Counted from the first letter of the stretch, positions 40,245 to 49,970 are shown. The stretch: 64,000 nucleotides of DNA from DATARH01 sp963746885 (GCA_963746885.1 CAVVDM010000015.1:186001-250000), one strand, 5' to 3'. The notes: generated from the sequence alone by a model not told the origin. Program-made: numbers and translations.

Positions 40245-41969
40245 ATGGCGCTCGACCTGCTCATCAAGAACGGCACCGTGGTGGACGGCTCGGGGCAGCC
40301 GCGCTATCGCGCCGATGTCGGGGTCAAGGGCGGGCAGATCGTCGAGATCGGCCGCATCCGCGCCGCCGCCGAGCGCACGATCGACGCCGACGGGCTGATC
40401 GTCGCGCCGGGCTTTATCGACGGCCACACCCACATGGACGCGCAGGTCGCCTGGGACCCGATCGGCAGCTGCTCGTGCTGGCACGGCGTGACCAGCGTCG
40501 TCATGGGCAATTGCGGCTTCGCGCTGGCGCCGTGCAAGCCCGAGGACCGCGAATGGTTCGCGCGCTGCCTGACCGCGGTCGAGGACATCCCGACCGAGGC
40601 GATGCTGGCCGGCATCGACTGGACCTGGGAGACCTTTCCGGAATACCTCGCCAATGTCGAACGCCTGCCGAAGGCGCTCAATTACGGCATGTATATCGGC
40701 CATTCGGCGCTGCGCATGTACGCGATGGGGCGGCGCGGCCTCGAAGAGACGGCGAACGAGGACGATCTGCGAACGATGGCGCATGCGGTCGCCGAGGCGG
40801 TGCGGTGCGGCGCGCTCGGGTTCTCGACCTCGCGCGCGACGACGCATGTCACGCCCGACGGCACGCCGGTCGCCAGCCGCATCGCCGAGTGGGAGGAGAT
40901 CGACCGGCTGGTCGGCGCGATGGCCGAACTCGATGCCGGCATCTTCCAGATCGGCCCGGACATTTCCGGCGGCGAGGCGCAGCGCGTCTTTCTCGACCGG
41001 CTGCGCCAGGTGGCGCTCGACAGCGGCCGGCCGATCATGTTCGGCATGCTGTCGACCAAGCAGGGCAAGGAGCCCAACCCGTGGGACTACCAGACGCGCT
41101 GGATGGACGAGACCGTCGCGGCCGGCGGGCGGATGTACGGCCAGGCGACGACCCGCTCGATCAACGCGATCTTCTCGCTCAAATCCTACCTGCCGTTCGA
41201 CGTGCTGCCGGCCTGGAAGGAGTTGCGCGCCCTGCCGCTGGCCGAGCAGAAGCGCCGCCTCGCCGATCCTGAGATGCGCCGCCAGCTCGTCGCCGCCGAA
41301 GCGCTGATGAAGCCGAAAGGCGCCGAGATGCAGGGCGGCGGCGCGGCGACCACCGACCCGCGCAAGCCCGACTACGCCAATCTGTTCCCGATGCTCGACG
41401 TCGATTGGGACGATCCGAGCGTCGCCGAGCTGGCGCGCCGGCAGAACAAGCACCCGGTCGAGGTCATCATCGACCTCGCGCTGGAGAATGAGAACCGGGT
41501 GTTCGTGCAGCCGCTCGTCAACGAATCGCCCGACGACGTGCTCGGCCTCCTGAAGCATCCGCGCACGCTGGCGACCTTCTCCGATTCCGGCGCGCATGTC
41601 TGCCAGGAGATGGGCTCGTCATTGCAGACGCACCTGCTGAGCTATTGGGTGCGCAAGCGCCAGCAGTTCACCCTCGAACAGGCGGTGCGCATGCTGACCT
41701 TCGACAACGCCTCGGCTTGGGAATTGCCGGATCGCGGCCTGGTGCGCGCCGGCTACAAGGCCGATCTCGTGGTGTTCGACGCCGAGCGCGTGCGGCCGCG
41801 CCTGCCGACCGTCGAGCAGGACCTGCCGGGCGGCGCCCGCCGTCTCGTGCAGAAGGCCGACGGCATCGCCGCGACGATCGTCAACGGCACGGTCGCGCTG
41901 GAGAACGGCGAGACCACCGGCCGCTATGCCGGCCAGGTGCTGAAGGGGCGGCTCGCGGCGGCGGGCTGA
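40245..41969 (+). CDS. N-acyl-D-amino-acid deacylase-like amidohydrolase
   Basis: A 574-residue metal-dependent amidohydrolase. The start DLLIKNGTVVDGSGQPRYRA is typical of D-aminoacylases; metal ligands lie in GFIDGHTHMDAQVAWD and MGNCGFALAPC, with YIGHSALRMYAMG and TFSDSGAHVCQEMG further on. The C-terminus has the usual YKADLVVFDAERV and IVNGTVALENGE. AGGAG lies seven bases before ATG 40245. The family hydrolyses N-acyl amino acids or cyclic amides; the exact substrate is unknown. Confidence 0.82.
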   Translation: MALDLLIKNGTVVDGSGQPRYRADVGVKGGQIVEIGRIRAAAERTIDADGLIVAPGFIDGHTHMDAQVAWDPIGSCSCWHGVTSVVMGNCGFALAPCKPEDREWFARCLTAVEDIPTEAMLAGIDWTWETFPEYLANVERLPKALNYGMYIGHSALRMYAMGRRGLEETANEDDLRTMAHAVAEAVRCGALGFSTSRATTHVTPDGTPVASRIAEWEEIDRLVGAMAELDAGIFQIGPDISGGEAQRVFLDRLRQVALDSGRPIMFGMLSTKQGKEPNPWDYQTRWMDETVAAGGRMYGQATTRSINAIFSLKSYLPFDVLPAWKELRALPLAEQKRRLADPEMRRQLVAAEALMKPKGAEMQGGGAATTDPRKPDYANLFPMLDVDWDDPSVAELARRQNKHPVEVIIDLALENENRVFVQPLVNESPDDVLGLLKHPRTLATFSDSGAHVCQEMGSSLQTHLLSYWVRKRQQFTLEQAVRMLTFDNASAWELPDRGLVRAGYKADLVVFDAERVRPRLPTVEQDLPGGARRLVQKADGIAATIVNGTVALENGETTGRYAGQVLKGRLAAAG

Positions 41970-41972
41970 CGC

Positions 41973-42404
41973 CTATTTGTCGCGGTTGCCGAGGATGTCG
42001 GCGTGCCGCCCTCCACTTGCCGCCTTCCTTCTCCCAGACGACGACGGATTTGACGCTGAACTCTTTAAGCGGCGCCTTCTTGGTCATTCCCGAACAAGCG
42101 CCGATCTCGCGGGTACCCCGCGGCCGAGCGGTTTGACATCGACGGCATCGCACTGGACATCCTGAATGTCTTTCAGGCGTTCCTTCCAGAATGCCTCGAT
42201 CGCCGCCCGGCCCTTCACCATCTGGGCGCCAGCGGGCAAGAGGTAGGCTTCCTTCGTGTATAAGGCGCCAGTGCTGCCATATCCCCGGTATTGAACGCCT
42301 TGGACCACTGGTTCGTTGAGCTTCTGGATCGTCGGCCTTGGTCTGTGCCAAGCCGGAGCCGCAAGCAGCCCGAGGCAGGCGGCAAGAATTGCTACGCGTC
42401 GCAT
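41973..42404 (-). pseudogene. SnoaL/DUF4440-like exported protein with several frame breaks
   Basis: A strong AAGGAGGGG site and ATG at 42404 begin a signal peptide (RVAILAACLGLLAAPA). Downstream segments in different frames match one NTF2-fold protein: KADDPE, WSKAFNTGDMAAL, YTKEAYLLPAGAQMVKGRAA with FWKERLKDIQDVQ, MTKKAPLKEFSVKSVVVWEK, and a C-terminus ADILGNRDK ending at 41973. At least four frame changes in 430 bases include apparent losses as well as gains, and the total is still a multiple of three. It is either a noisy stretch of sequence or a real decaying gene. Confidence 0.6.
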
Positions 42405-42502
42405 GTGCTTCCCCTCCTTTTTTGCGCGCCTATGTTGCCGCTGCGGCAACCGCAGCGCAAGCTGGCTGCGCTCATATCGGCCAACGGAAAGGGGGCGGTC
42501 CG

Positions 42503-44000
42503 ATGGCACATGCGATCCTGCGCGGCGGGCTGGTGCTTGACATCGCGGCCGGCACCGCCGAGCCGGCCGACATCCTGATCGAGGACGACACGATCCGCGA
42601 GATCGGCCCGCCGGGCTGCGCCGCACCCGCAGGGTGCGCACGAGATCTCGGCCGCGCGCCGCCTCATTCATCCCGGCCTCGTCAACGCGCATACCCACTC
42701 GCACGGCAACCTCGCCAAGGGGATGGGCGACCGCTGGACGCTTGAGCTGCTGCTGACCGCGGCGCCGTGGCTCGGCGGCAATCGCGGCGCCGAGGATATT
42801 CACCTGTCGGCCCAGCTCGGCGCGGTCGAGATGGTGCTGAAGGGCTGCACCGCCTGCTACGACCTGTTCTTCGAATGGCCGATGCCGAGCCCGGAAGGCA
42901 TGGCGCTGGTCGCCTCGGCCTATGCCGAAGTGGGCATGCGGGCGGTGATCGCGCCGATGGTCGCCGACCGCAGCTTTTTCGCGGCGATCCCCGGCCTTGC
43001 CGACGCCTTGCCGCCGGCGCTGCGGGCGCGCGTCGCGGCGTTGCGGCTGGCGCCGGGCGAGGCGACCCTGGCGGCAATCCGCACCGCGTTGCACGGCTGG
43101 TCGTTCGACCGCGACACGGTGCGCCCGGCCGTCGCGCCGACCATCCCGCACCACTGCTCGGACGATTTCATCCTCGGCTGCGCCGGGCTGGCGCGCGAGT
43201 TCGATGTCGGGCTGCACAGCCACGTCGCCGAGTCGAAGGTCCAGGCGGTGACCGGCATCCGGGTCTACGGCCAGACCCAGACCGCGCATCTCGACCGGCT
43301 CGGCGTGCTGGGGCCGCATTTCACGGTGGCGCACGGCGTCTGGCTCGACGAGGAGGACATGGCGCGGCTCGGCGGCCACGGTGCCTCGGTGGCGCACAAC
43401 CCCGGCAGCAACATGCGCCTCGGTTCCGGCCTCGCCGATGCGCGCGCGATGCTGCAGCGGCGGGTCAATCTCGGCATCGGCACAGACGGCGCGTCATGCT
43501 CGGACAACCAGAACATGTACGAGGCGATGCGGCTCGCCTCGTTCGTCTCGAAGGTGCAGGGGCCGGACTGCGAGCGCTGGCTGTCGACTCGCGAGGCGGC
43601 GCTGGCGGCGACCGAAGGCAGCGCCCGCAGCCTCGGCTTCGGCGGCCGGATCGGCCGCATCGCGCCCGGCTACAAGGCCGATCTCGTGTTGCTCGACCTC
43701 GATCACCCGAACTGGCTGCCGCTCAACGACCCGGTCAACCAGCTGGTTCATTGCGAGGACGGCACCGCCGTTGACAGCGTGATGATCGGCGGCCGGATGG
43801 TGGTCGAGAACCGCCGGGTGCTGAGCGTCGATCTGGCGCGGCTGCGCGACCGGGCCGAGGCGGCGCGCGACCGGCTCGCCGCCGCCAACGCCGACAACCG
43901 CCTGCTGTACGAGGCGTTGGCGCCGGTGGTCTCCAGCCATTGCCCGGGCCTCGCCCGCGCGCCCTACCACGTCCACCGCTACGGCGCGCGGCTCGATTAG
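42503..44000 (+). CDS. Amidohydrolase, 8-oxoguanine/TRZ-ATZ deaminase family (frameshifted)
   Basis: A cyclic-amidine deaminase of the AtzA/SsnA group. The start MAHAILRGGLVLDIAAG leads to the metal motif VNAHTHSHGNLAKGMGD, then VGLHSHVAESK, VAHGVWLDEEDMARLG and IGTDGASCSDNQNMYEA. One extra G at about 42632-42634 breaks the frame between APAG and AHEISAARRLIHPG; removing it gives 498 residues. A GGAAAGGGGG site precedes the ATG. Relatives act on 8-oxoguanine, S-adenosylhomocysteine or s-triazines; these cannot be separated here. Confidence 0.82.
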
Positions 44001-44010
44001 GCCCGCCGGC

Positions 44011-45253
44011 TCAGCCTCTCCGCAGGCCGATGATACCGTCGCGCGCCAACGCTTCGAGCGTGGTGCGGTCGATGCCGAACTGCCCGAGGATCTCTTGCGT
44101 GTGCTCGCCGAGTTCGGGCGCCGGCAGGCGCAGCCGCCCGGGCGTCTGCGACAGGCGCGGGGTGATGTTGTGCATCGCCAACCGCCCGGTTTGCGCGTCG
44201 GGCACATCGACGACGATCTCGCGCTCGCGCACATGCGGGTCGGCGAGGAACTGGTCGATGTCGTAGACCGGCGCGGCGGTGACCTCGGCCGCAGCAAACG
44301 CCGCCATGTTTTCCTCCAGCGTGCGCGCCGCGATAAACGCGACGATCGGCGCCTCGCATTCCGCCGCGTTGCGCACCCGGTCGGAATTGGTGCGAAAGCG
44401 CGGGTCGGCGATCATGTCCTCCCGCCCGATGGCGCGGAACAGCCGCTCCGACATCGCCTGGATCGACGCCGAGATGCCGATATAGCGCCCGTCCTTGGTG
44501 CGGAACACGTTGCGCGGCGAGGTGATCTCGGAGCGGCTGCCGCTGCGCGGGCGGATCTGGCCGGTCAGGTTGTAGACCGGCGCCTCGCTGGCCACGAACG
44601 AGAACAGCGGGATCGAGCAGCGGCAGGTCGATGACCTGCCCGCCACCGCCCTCGACCTCGACCCGGCGCAGCGCCACCATCACCGCGAAGGCGCCGTAGA
44701 GCCCAGCTACCATGTCGGCAAGCGCGGTCGGCGGCAGCACCGGCTCACGGTCGGCAAAGCCGGTCAGCGCGGCGTATCCCGACATGCTTTCGACCAGCGT
44801 GCCGAACCCGGGCCGGTCGCGATAGGGCCCGTCCTGCCCCCAGCCCGACACGCGCACGATGACGAGGCGCGGGTTGCGGGCGTGCAGGGCTTCCGGCCCG
44901 AGCCCCATCTTTTCGAGCGTGCCCGGGCGGAAATTCTCGATCAGCACCTCGCTCGACGCCGCGAGGTCGAGCAGCAGGTCACGGCCGCGCTTGTCGCGCA
45001 GCGACAAGGCGACGCTCTTCTTGTTGCGGGCGTAGAGCTTCCAGTGGACGCTGACGCCCTCCGTCTGCCACGCCCGCAGCGGGTCGCCTTTCTGCGGGTC
45101 CTCGATCTTCAGCACCTCGGCGCCGAAATCGGCGAGTTGCGAGGAGACCGCATTGCCGGCGACGAGCCGCGACAGGTCGACGACTCGGATGCCGTCGAGC
45201 GGACCGGCAGAATCCGGAGTGAACGATTTTTCGGGCAGGCTTATCGGCGGCAT
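44011..45253 (-). CDS. Class III CoA-transferase (frameshifted)
   Basis: A CaiB/BaiF family protein: DGIRVVDLSRLVAGNAVSS, FGAEVLKIEDPQKGDPLRAW, RNKKSVALSLRDKRGRDLL and FGTLVESMSGYAALTG. The frame breaks at 44609-44611, where one extra C splits LLDP from LFSFVASEAPVYNLTG. After repair it is 413 residues, ending LARDGIIGLRRG. The usual catalytic aspartate position reads FGTLVES, as in the formyl-CoA-like branch, so activity should be checked. It is convergent with the deaminase gene. Confidence 0.8.
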
Positions 45254-45349
45254 CCTCTCCCTCGCAAACCGCTGCGCGCTGCACCTTAGCGGGGGGCGCG
45301 CGAGATGGGAAATGCAGGCTGTGGGCCGCCCGGACCATGAACCGAGGCG

Positions 45350-45760
45350 TCATCCGCCGCGACCGCCGACCGGCGGCACCGCCCGCGCCGGACGACCGCG
45401 GCGCAAGCGATGGCTGCCCCGTCGGCCAAGACCTGCGGTGTGCTGCGCGAGAGCCGCTTCCTGTCGCCGCAACTCGTCTTCGGCTGCGGCAAGCGAGGCC
45501 CGGGCCGCGGCGATCTGGCCGTCGATTTCGGCGACCGAGCGCGTCAGCTTGCGATAGCGCGCGAGCAGCGGCCGGGCGCTCGCCGCGTCGGCGACTCGGA
45601 TATCCGGCGGCGCGGCCGCTGCAGCGCTTTCGACCGCGCTGTACAGCCGCCGCGCGTCGGCGCGCAGGCGTTCGGCCAGGTGTTCGAGTTCGGCGAGATA
45701 GCGCCGCCGCTCGTCACATTGCCGGCGCCCGACGCGCACCAGGTTCTCGATAACGCTCAT
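45350..45760 (-). CDS. Coiled-coil protein, FliJ-like
   Basis: A 136-residue mostly helical, arginine- and alanine-rich protein with heptad-like spacing (YLAELEHLAERLRADARRLY; LAAAEDELRRQEAALAQH). FliJ, the flagellar export stalk protein, has this size and character, and fliI-fliJ genes are found beside ctrA in several alphaproteobacteria. No fliI or other flagellar gene is present here, so the FliJ assignment is tentative. It is divergent from ctrA across 230 bases. Confidence 0.5.
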   Translation of the reverse strand: MSVIENLVRVGRRQCDERRRYLAELEHLAERLRADARRLYSAVESAAAAAPPDIRVADAASARPLLARYRKLTRSVAEIDGQIAAARASLAAAEDELRRQEAALAQHTAGLGRRGSHRLRRGRPARAVPPVGGRGG

Positions 45761-45884
45761 TCGGCAGCTCCGGCCGCGCCCCAGAGCCGATCGACTGGCC
45801 GGCCGACAACCGTGGATTGCCGACCGCTCGATGCTGACCCAATATGACGCGTATCGAGCTTGTCGAATTCCCGCTAAAATAGGG

Positions 45885-45944
45885 TTAAGCTGCCGGCGTT
45901 GGCGAATAAGGGTTTGTTAACCGGTCTCGGTAATACTGTTTAAC
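45885..45944. promoter_or_regulatory. Possible CtrA half-sites upstream of ctrA
   Basis: TTAAG at 45885, GTTAACC at 45916-45922 and TTTAAC at 45939-45944 resemble halves of the CtrA box TTAA-N7-TTAA, and GTAA-N6-TTAA spans 45930-45943. None is a full consensus. Autoregulation of ctrA is known in Caulobacter. Confidence 0.3.
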
Positions 45945-45991
45945 GACCAAGCCGCGGCAACTGCCGGCCCGCCCCCTGGGGAGATTTGGTG

Positions 45992-46697
45992 ATGCGTGTT
46001 CTCCTGGTTGAAGATGATGCCGCCACAGCGGCCAGCATCGAGATGCTGCTCAAGAAAGAAAGCTTTATCTGCGACACGACCGATCTGGGCGAAGACGGGC
46101 TCGAAATCGGCAAGTTGTACGACTACGATATCATTATTCTGGACCTGATGCTGCCGGATATTGATGGGTATGAAGTGCTGCGCCGGTTGCGCGCGGCCCG
46201 AGTGCGTACCCCGATCCTGATCCTCTCGGGCCTCGGCGAGCTCGACCACAAGATCAAGGGCCTCGGCTTCGGCGCCGACGACTTCCTGACCAAACCATTC
46301 GACCGGCGCGAGCTGATTGCCCGCATCCAGGCCATCGTGCGCCGCTCGAAAGGCCATTCCGAAGTCGACGATCCGAACCGGCAAGCTGGTGGTCAACCTC
46401 GACAGCCGCATCGTCACGGTCGACGACCATCCGCTGCACCTGACCGCCAAGGAATACGGCATCATCGAGCTGTTGAGCCTGCGCAAGGGCACCACGCTCA
46501 CCAAGGAGATGTTCCTCAACCATCTCTACGGCGGAATGGATGAGCCCGAGCTGAAGATCATCGACGTTTTCATCTGCAAGCTGCGCAAGAAGCTCGGGCA
46601 GGCGACCGGCGGCGACCATTACATCGAAACGGTGTGGGGCCGCGGCTATGTGCTGCGCGACCCGGTCGAAGCGACGCCCGAACTGCATCGGGCCTGA
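45992..46697 (+). CDS. ctrA: Cell-cycle response regulator CtrA (frameshifted)
   Basis: OmpR-family master regulator. The receiver has the acid pocket VEDDAATA, phospho-acceptor Asp51 (IIILDLMLPDIDGYE) and ILILSGL; the DNA-binding part has LTAKEYGIIELLSLRKGTTL, EMFLNHLYGGMDEPELK and IETVWGRGYVLRDP, nearly identical to Caulobacter CtrA. The frame breaks at 46359-46364 after RRSKGHS; removing one base restores the linker TIRTGKLVVNLD and a 234-residue protein. In such a conserved protein this is almost surely a sequence error. ChpT, its phosphodonor, is the convergent neighbour. Confidence 0.93.
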
Positions 46698-46708
46698 GCG
46701 TGGCCTCT

Positions 46709-47320
46709 TTATAGCCGGGCGCTGGCGAGCCTAAATCCGCCGGGCCGGTCGTCGACCAGCAGCCGGCAGCCCCGCGCCTCGGCCAGCAACCCGGCGAAAT
46801 AGAAGCCGATGGTGCGCGTCGTGAGCGCCGCGGCCGGCGCCTCGAGAGCGAGCGCCGCGCGCGCCTCCGGCGAGGGTCCGGTTCCCGTCCCCGTTGCGTC
46901 GACCTCCGGTCCCGCCGCATTGATACCGAGCACCAACCGGCCGCCGCGCGGCAACGCCTCGCCGGCCGCTGCCAGCATGGCGCAGGCCAGCTTCTGCTCC
47001 TCGGGGGGCAGCCCCTGCGCCGCAGCGCCGTAGTCGCACTCGATCGGAGTCTCGGCGAAAAACTCGGCCGCCACCAGGTGCGGCGCGGCACCGGTCAGCC
47101 CGCCGCCGCCAAAGCCATAGGCGAAACGATAGAACTGCAGCCGCCGATTTGCCTTGCGCACGCTGTCGCCGACCAGCGCCAGGGCATCGCGGGCGAATTC
47201 GTCGTCTTCCTCGGCCAACAGCTCGACGCCATTGCCAATCGCCGAGACCGGGCCGATCAGGTCATGGCAGAGACGCGCCGCGAGCAGCTCGACGACCCGC
47301 AAATCGATGGACCGCACCAT
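46709..47320 (-). CDS. chpT: Histidine phosphotransferase ChpT
   Basis: The dimeric relay protein between CckA and CtrA/CpdR. The acceptor histidine is His19 in ELLAARLCHDLIGPVSAIGN; the C-terminal half is a degenerate ATPase-like fold (LACAMLAAAGEALPRGGRLV; GFYFAGLLAEARGC). The start at 47320 (MVRSIDLRVV) places the helix as in known ChpT proteins; 47341 is also in frame. It ends 11 bases from the ctrA stop, tail to tail. A ctrA-chpT neighbourhood also occurs in Brucella. Confidence 0.87.
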   Translation of the reverse strand: MVRSIDLRVVELLAARLCHDLIGPVSAIGNGVELLAEEDDEFARDALALVGDSVRKANRRLQFYRFAYGFGGGGLTGAAPHLVAAEFFAETPIECDYGAAAQGLPPEEQKLACAMLAAAGEALPRGGRLVLGINAAGPEVDATGTGTGPSPEARAALALEAPAAALTTRTIGFYFAGLLAEARGCRLLVDDRPGGFRLASARL

Positions 47321-47368
47321 GACGCCATGCTGGCATGACACGCCAGGGGCGGCAATGGCGCGGTAGGA

Positions 47369-47992
47369 TTAACCCCGGCTTGCGCTCAGCAGCGTCGCGG
47401 CGCGCTCGAGATCCTCGGGCCGGTTGGCGTTGAAGAACGGGTCTATCGCGCCGACCGGGAACTCGACCGTCGCCAGCCGATAGCGGCCGGTCCATACATC
47501 GACCTTGCGAATCGCCTCGGCGAGGAGGGCGTGACGCAGATCGGCGCGCAGCCGCACCGGCCACAGCCCGATGACCGGATGCGCCTGGCCAGCCGACGCG
47601 GCGCAGGCGAGGTCCGCCCCGGCTGCCGCCATGCCCTGCACCAGTCTTGCCGCCAGATCGTCCGGCAGAAATGGCGCGTCGGTCGCGACGCTGAGCACCA
47701 GCGGGCAATCCGGCCGATGTTCGGCCGCCCAATCGAGCCCAGCCAAAATGCCGGCGAGCGGCCCGGCGAAATCGGGGATGCTGTCGGCCACGACCGGCAG
47801 ACCGAACCGGGCAAAACGCGCCGGATCGCCATTGGCGTTGAGCACCAGCGCGGCGGCCTGCGGCCGTATTCGGGCGATGACATGGTCGAGCAGGGTCTGC
47901 CCACCAAGCAGCCGCAGTGCCTTGTCGCCGCCGCCCATGCGGCGCGACAGGCCACCGGCCAGCAGCAGCCCGACGACGCTGTCGGCAGTCAC
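47369..47992 (-). CDS. mobA: Molybdenum cofactor guanylyltransferase
   Basis: Attaches GMP to molybdopterin. The nucleotide-binding start GLLLAGGLSRRMGGGDKALR is diagnostic, followed by VVADSIPDFAGPLAGILAGL, the metal site SVATDAPFLPDDL, and FNANRPEDLERAATLL at the end. A GTG start at 47992 overlaps the fdhD stop as GTGA, giving 207 residues. The pair is co-transcribed and would mature a molybdenum or tungsten formate dehydrogenase encoded elsewhere. Confidence 0.9.
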   Translation of the reverse strand: MTADSVVGLLLAGGLSRRMGGGDKALRLLGGQTLLDHVIARIRPQAAALVLNANGDPARFARFGLPVVADSIPDFAGPLAGILAGLDWAAEHRPDCPLVLSVATDAPFLPDDLAARLVQGMAAAGADLACAASAGQAHPVIGLWPVRLRADLRHALLAEAIRKVDVWTGRYRLATVEFPVGAIDPFFNANRPEDLERAATLLSASRG

Positions 47993-48873
47993 GCCGCGTC
48001 GTCCTCGGCAAGGCTCGCCTTGCGCGCGAGACGCGGCGGCTCGTCGCCGACGCTTTTCGGATCGCCGTCGAAGACGATGCGCCCCTCGCCGGCAAGCGCC
48101 ACAAAGCGCCGCCCCTTGGCGCGCCCGATCAGCGTCAGCCCGGCCTGACGCGCCAGCTCGACGCCCCAGGCGGTGAAGCCCGAGCGCGACACCAGGATCG
48201 GGATGCCCATCTGCACGGTCTTGATCACCATCTCCGAGGTCAGCCGCCCGGTGGTGTAGAAGATCTTGCCGACGGGGGAGACGCCGTTGAGGTGCATATA
48301 TCCGGCGATCTTGTCGACCGCGTTGTGGCGCCCGACATCCTCCACGTAAAGAAGCGGCCGGTCCTCTTCGCACAACACGCAGCCATGGATCGCGCCGGCC
48401 GCAAGATAGAGGCTCGGCGCGGTGTTGATCTTGCGGGTCAGCGCATAGAGCCAGGAGGTGCGCAGCACCGCCGCCGGATCGAGCCGCACCTCGTCGAATT
48501 TCTCCATCAAATCGCCGAACACGGTCCCCTGGGCGCAGCCCGAGGTCAGCGTCTTCTTCTTCAGCTTGTCCTCGAAATCGGTCTCATGGTCGGTGCGCAC
48601 GACGACGGTCTCGATGTCGTCGTCATAATCGACGGCGGTGATGCGGTCCGCGGGGCCGAGCATGTTCTGGTTGAGCAGGTAGCCGACCGCGAGATATTCG
48701 GGATGGTCGCCGATCGTCATCATCGTGACGATCTCGCGCCCGTTCAGAAACAACGTCAGCGGCCGCTCGGTGACGACCGCGGTCTCGATCGGGTTGCCTT
48801 CCTGGTCGATGCCCGCGACCCGCCGCGTGAGCCGCGGGTCGTCGGGGTCGGGCCGCATCGCAAATTCTTCCAT
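47989..48873 (-). CDS. fdhD: Formate dehydrogenase accessory sulfurtransferase FdhD
   Basis: Delivers sulfur to the molybdenum cofactor of formate dehydrogenase. Family marks: TVVTERPLTLFLNGRE-like strand (here VVTERPLTLFLNGREIV), GDHPEYLAVGYLLNQNML, the loop TSGCAQGTVFGDLM, and LLYVEDVGRHNAVDKIAGYM. The mobile loop has one cysteine rather than the CxxC of E. coli FdhD; a separate CVLC lies near residue 170. Start options are 48873 and 48858, the latter with GGAAG upstream. No formate dehydrogenase gene is in the window. Confidence 0.88.
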   Translation of the reverse strand: MEEFAMRPDPDDPRLTRRVAGIDQEGNPIETAVVTERPLTLFLNGREIVTMMTIGDHPEYLAVGYLLNQNMLGPADRITAVDYDDDIETVVVRTDHETDFEDKLKKKTLTSGCAQGTVFGDLMEKFDEVRLDPAAVLRTSWLYALTRKINTAPSLYLAAGAIHGCVLCEEDRPLLYVEDVGRHNAVDKIAGYMHLNGVSPVGKIFYTTGRLTSEMVIKTVQMGIPILVSRSGFTAWGVELARQAGLTLIGRAKGRRFVALAGEGRIVFDGDPKSVGDEPPRLARKASLAEDDAA

Positions 48874-49364
48874 GCCCGATGATGGGCACCGCCGGCTTTT
48901 GCTGCAAGCCGCGAGGTGCAAGCTGCACCATGACAGCAAATGCTTCCTCGACGTTTCGAATGGGAATCGGCGGGTTATCGCCGGACAACGTGGGGTAGTA
49001 ATCTGACGACCGGGTCACGCGTGCGCACGGCCGGCGCCAGCGCCGGAGGGTGCGGCGCCCGCTTGCGGCGGGCGGCAGAACGGTACGCCATCGAGCAACC
49101 CGAAAGCCCGGCTTTCGGGTCTGCCCAGCGGCGCACGTCCTCTGCTTTTGGAAGCAACGGCGTGAGGGAGGCCGGTCTTCCCGACACTCATCCCCCAGCC
49201 CCCACATCGATCAAGCCGTTTCGGCATTCTACCGATTCGGCGCCATTCCGCCCTCGACTTCGCAAGCTCGGCTCAGTTCGAAAAATGGCCCCCGAATGAG
49301 CCAATGCCTCTCCACCAAAGCGCGGCAAGTCCATCCACGATGTTCTACATATTGGTGAAGGGCG
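48874..49364. other. Intergenic region with a perfect inverted repeat
   Basis: This 490-bp stretch shows no convincing gene in either strand. It contains a perfect 11-bp inverted repeat with a one-base centre at 49098-49120 (ACCCGAAAGCC and its complement), without a T run, and GCCGGCGCCAGCGCCGG at about 49030. Several short frames are arginine-rich shadows. Confidence 0.5.
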
Positions 49365-49844
49365 TCAGGTCCCGACCGCTTTTCGGACGAACTCGATCAG
49401 CTGCTCTTCCAGTTCACTCGTATAGACCGTGTCATAAGTGACCTCGGCGCCGAACCCGCCTTCCGGGCCGGCGGCGGGGAAGGTGCCGGTGTAGTCGATC
49501 GCGAGGCCACGGGTGCCGGGAGCGGCGGCGGCGGCGAAACGCGGCGGCCGCTCGCCGGCGGGCAGGCCTGGAGGGGTAATCACCAGCTCGGCGGTGACCT
49601 CCTCGCCATTTTCAAGCAACCCGCATCGCGCCGTGATGCCCCGCGCCTTGAGCGCTTCGACCGTATGCGTCAACAGCGGCATGACCCGGTCGGCGGCGAA
49701 ATGGGCGAACCACTTGCGGTGCCGGCTGTCCGGCGTTTGGGGCGCCGCTTTCGGTTTTGGCTGCGGTGCTGGACGCTGCGGCGCGGTGTTGCGGCCGACG
49801 CCGCCCAGCACATGGTCGAGGGATCGGGCAAACTCGCTGTTCAT
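49365..49844 (-). CDS. Hypothetical protein with an FNR/FixK-type box upstream
   Basis: A 159-residue soluble protein. Residues 1-50 are proline- and alanine-rich (RPAPQPKPKAAPQTPDSRHR), and the rest looks like one alpha-beta domain (WFAHFAADRVMPLLTHTVEA; LENGEEVTAELVITPPG; GAEVTYDTVYTSELEEQL). I do not recognise the family. MNSEF at 49844 is preferred because GAGG lies ten bases upstream. A perfect TTGAT-N4-ATCAA box stands 88 bases before that start, so oxygen-responsive expression is likely. Confidence 0.65.
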   Translation of the reverse strand: MNSEFARSLDHVLGGVGRNTAPQRPAPQPKPKAAPQTPDSRHRKWFAHFAADRVMPLLTHTVEALKARGITARCGLLENGEEVTAELVITPPGLPAGERPPRFAAAAAPGTRGLAIDYTGTFPAAGPEGGFGAEVTYDTVYTSELEEQLIEFVRKAVGT

Positions 49845-49931
49845 GATCGCCATGCCTCGCATTGGGGGCGCCCCTGGGGAGCAGCCATCCCGCCATGGAA
49901 CTAAGCATGGCCGGTCCGAACCGCCACCGCC

Positions 49932-49945
49932 TTGATCAGGATCAA
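49932..49945. promoter_or_regulatory. FNR/FixK box
   Basis: TTGATCAGGATCAA is a perfect TTGAT-N4-ATCAA match, 88 bases upstream of the hypothetical gene read leftward. Confidence 0.7.
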
Positions 49946-49970
49946 GCGGGATGGGGCGCTGCCGCCGTCC

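Noticed and set aside
42084..43397. Minus-strand frame of 437 codons
   Set aside because: Its first two-thirds is antisense to the deaminase gene; only the end belongs to the SnoaL-like gene starting at 42404.
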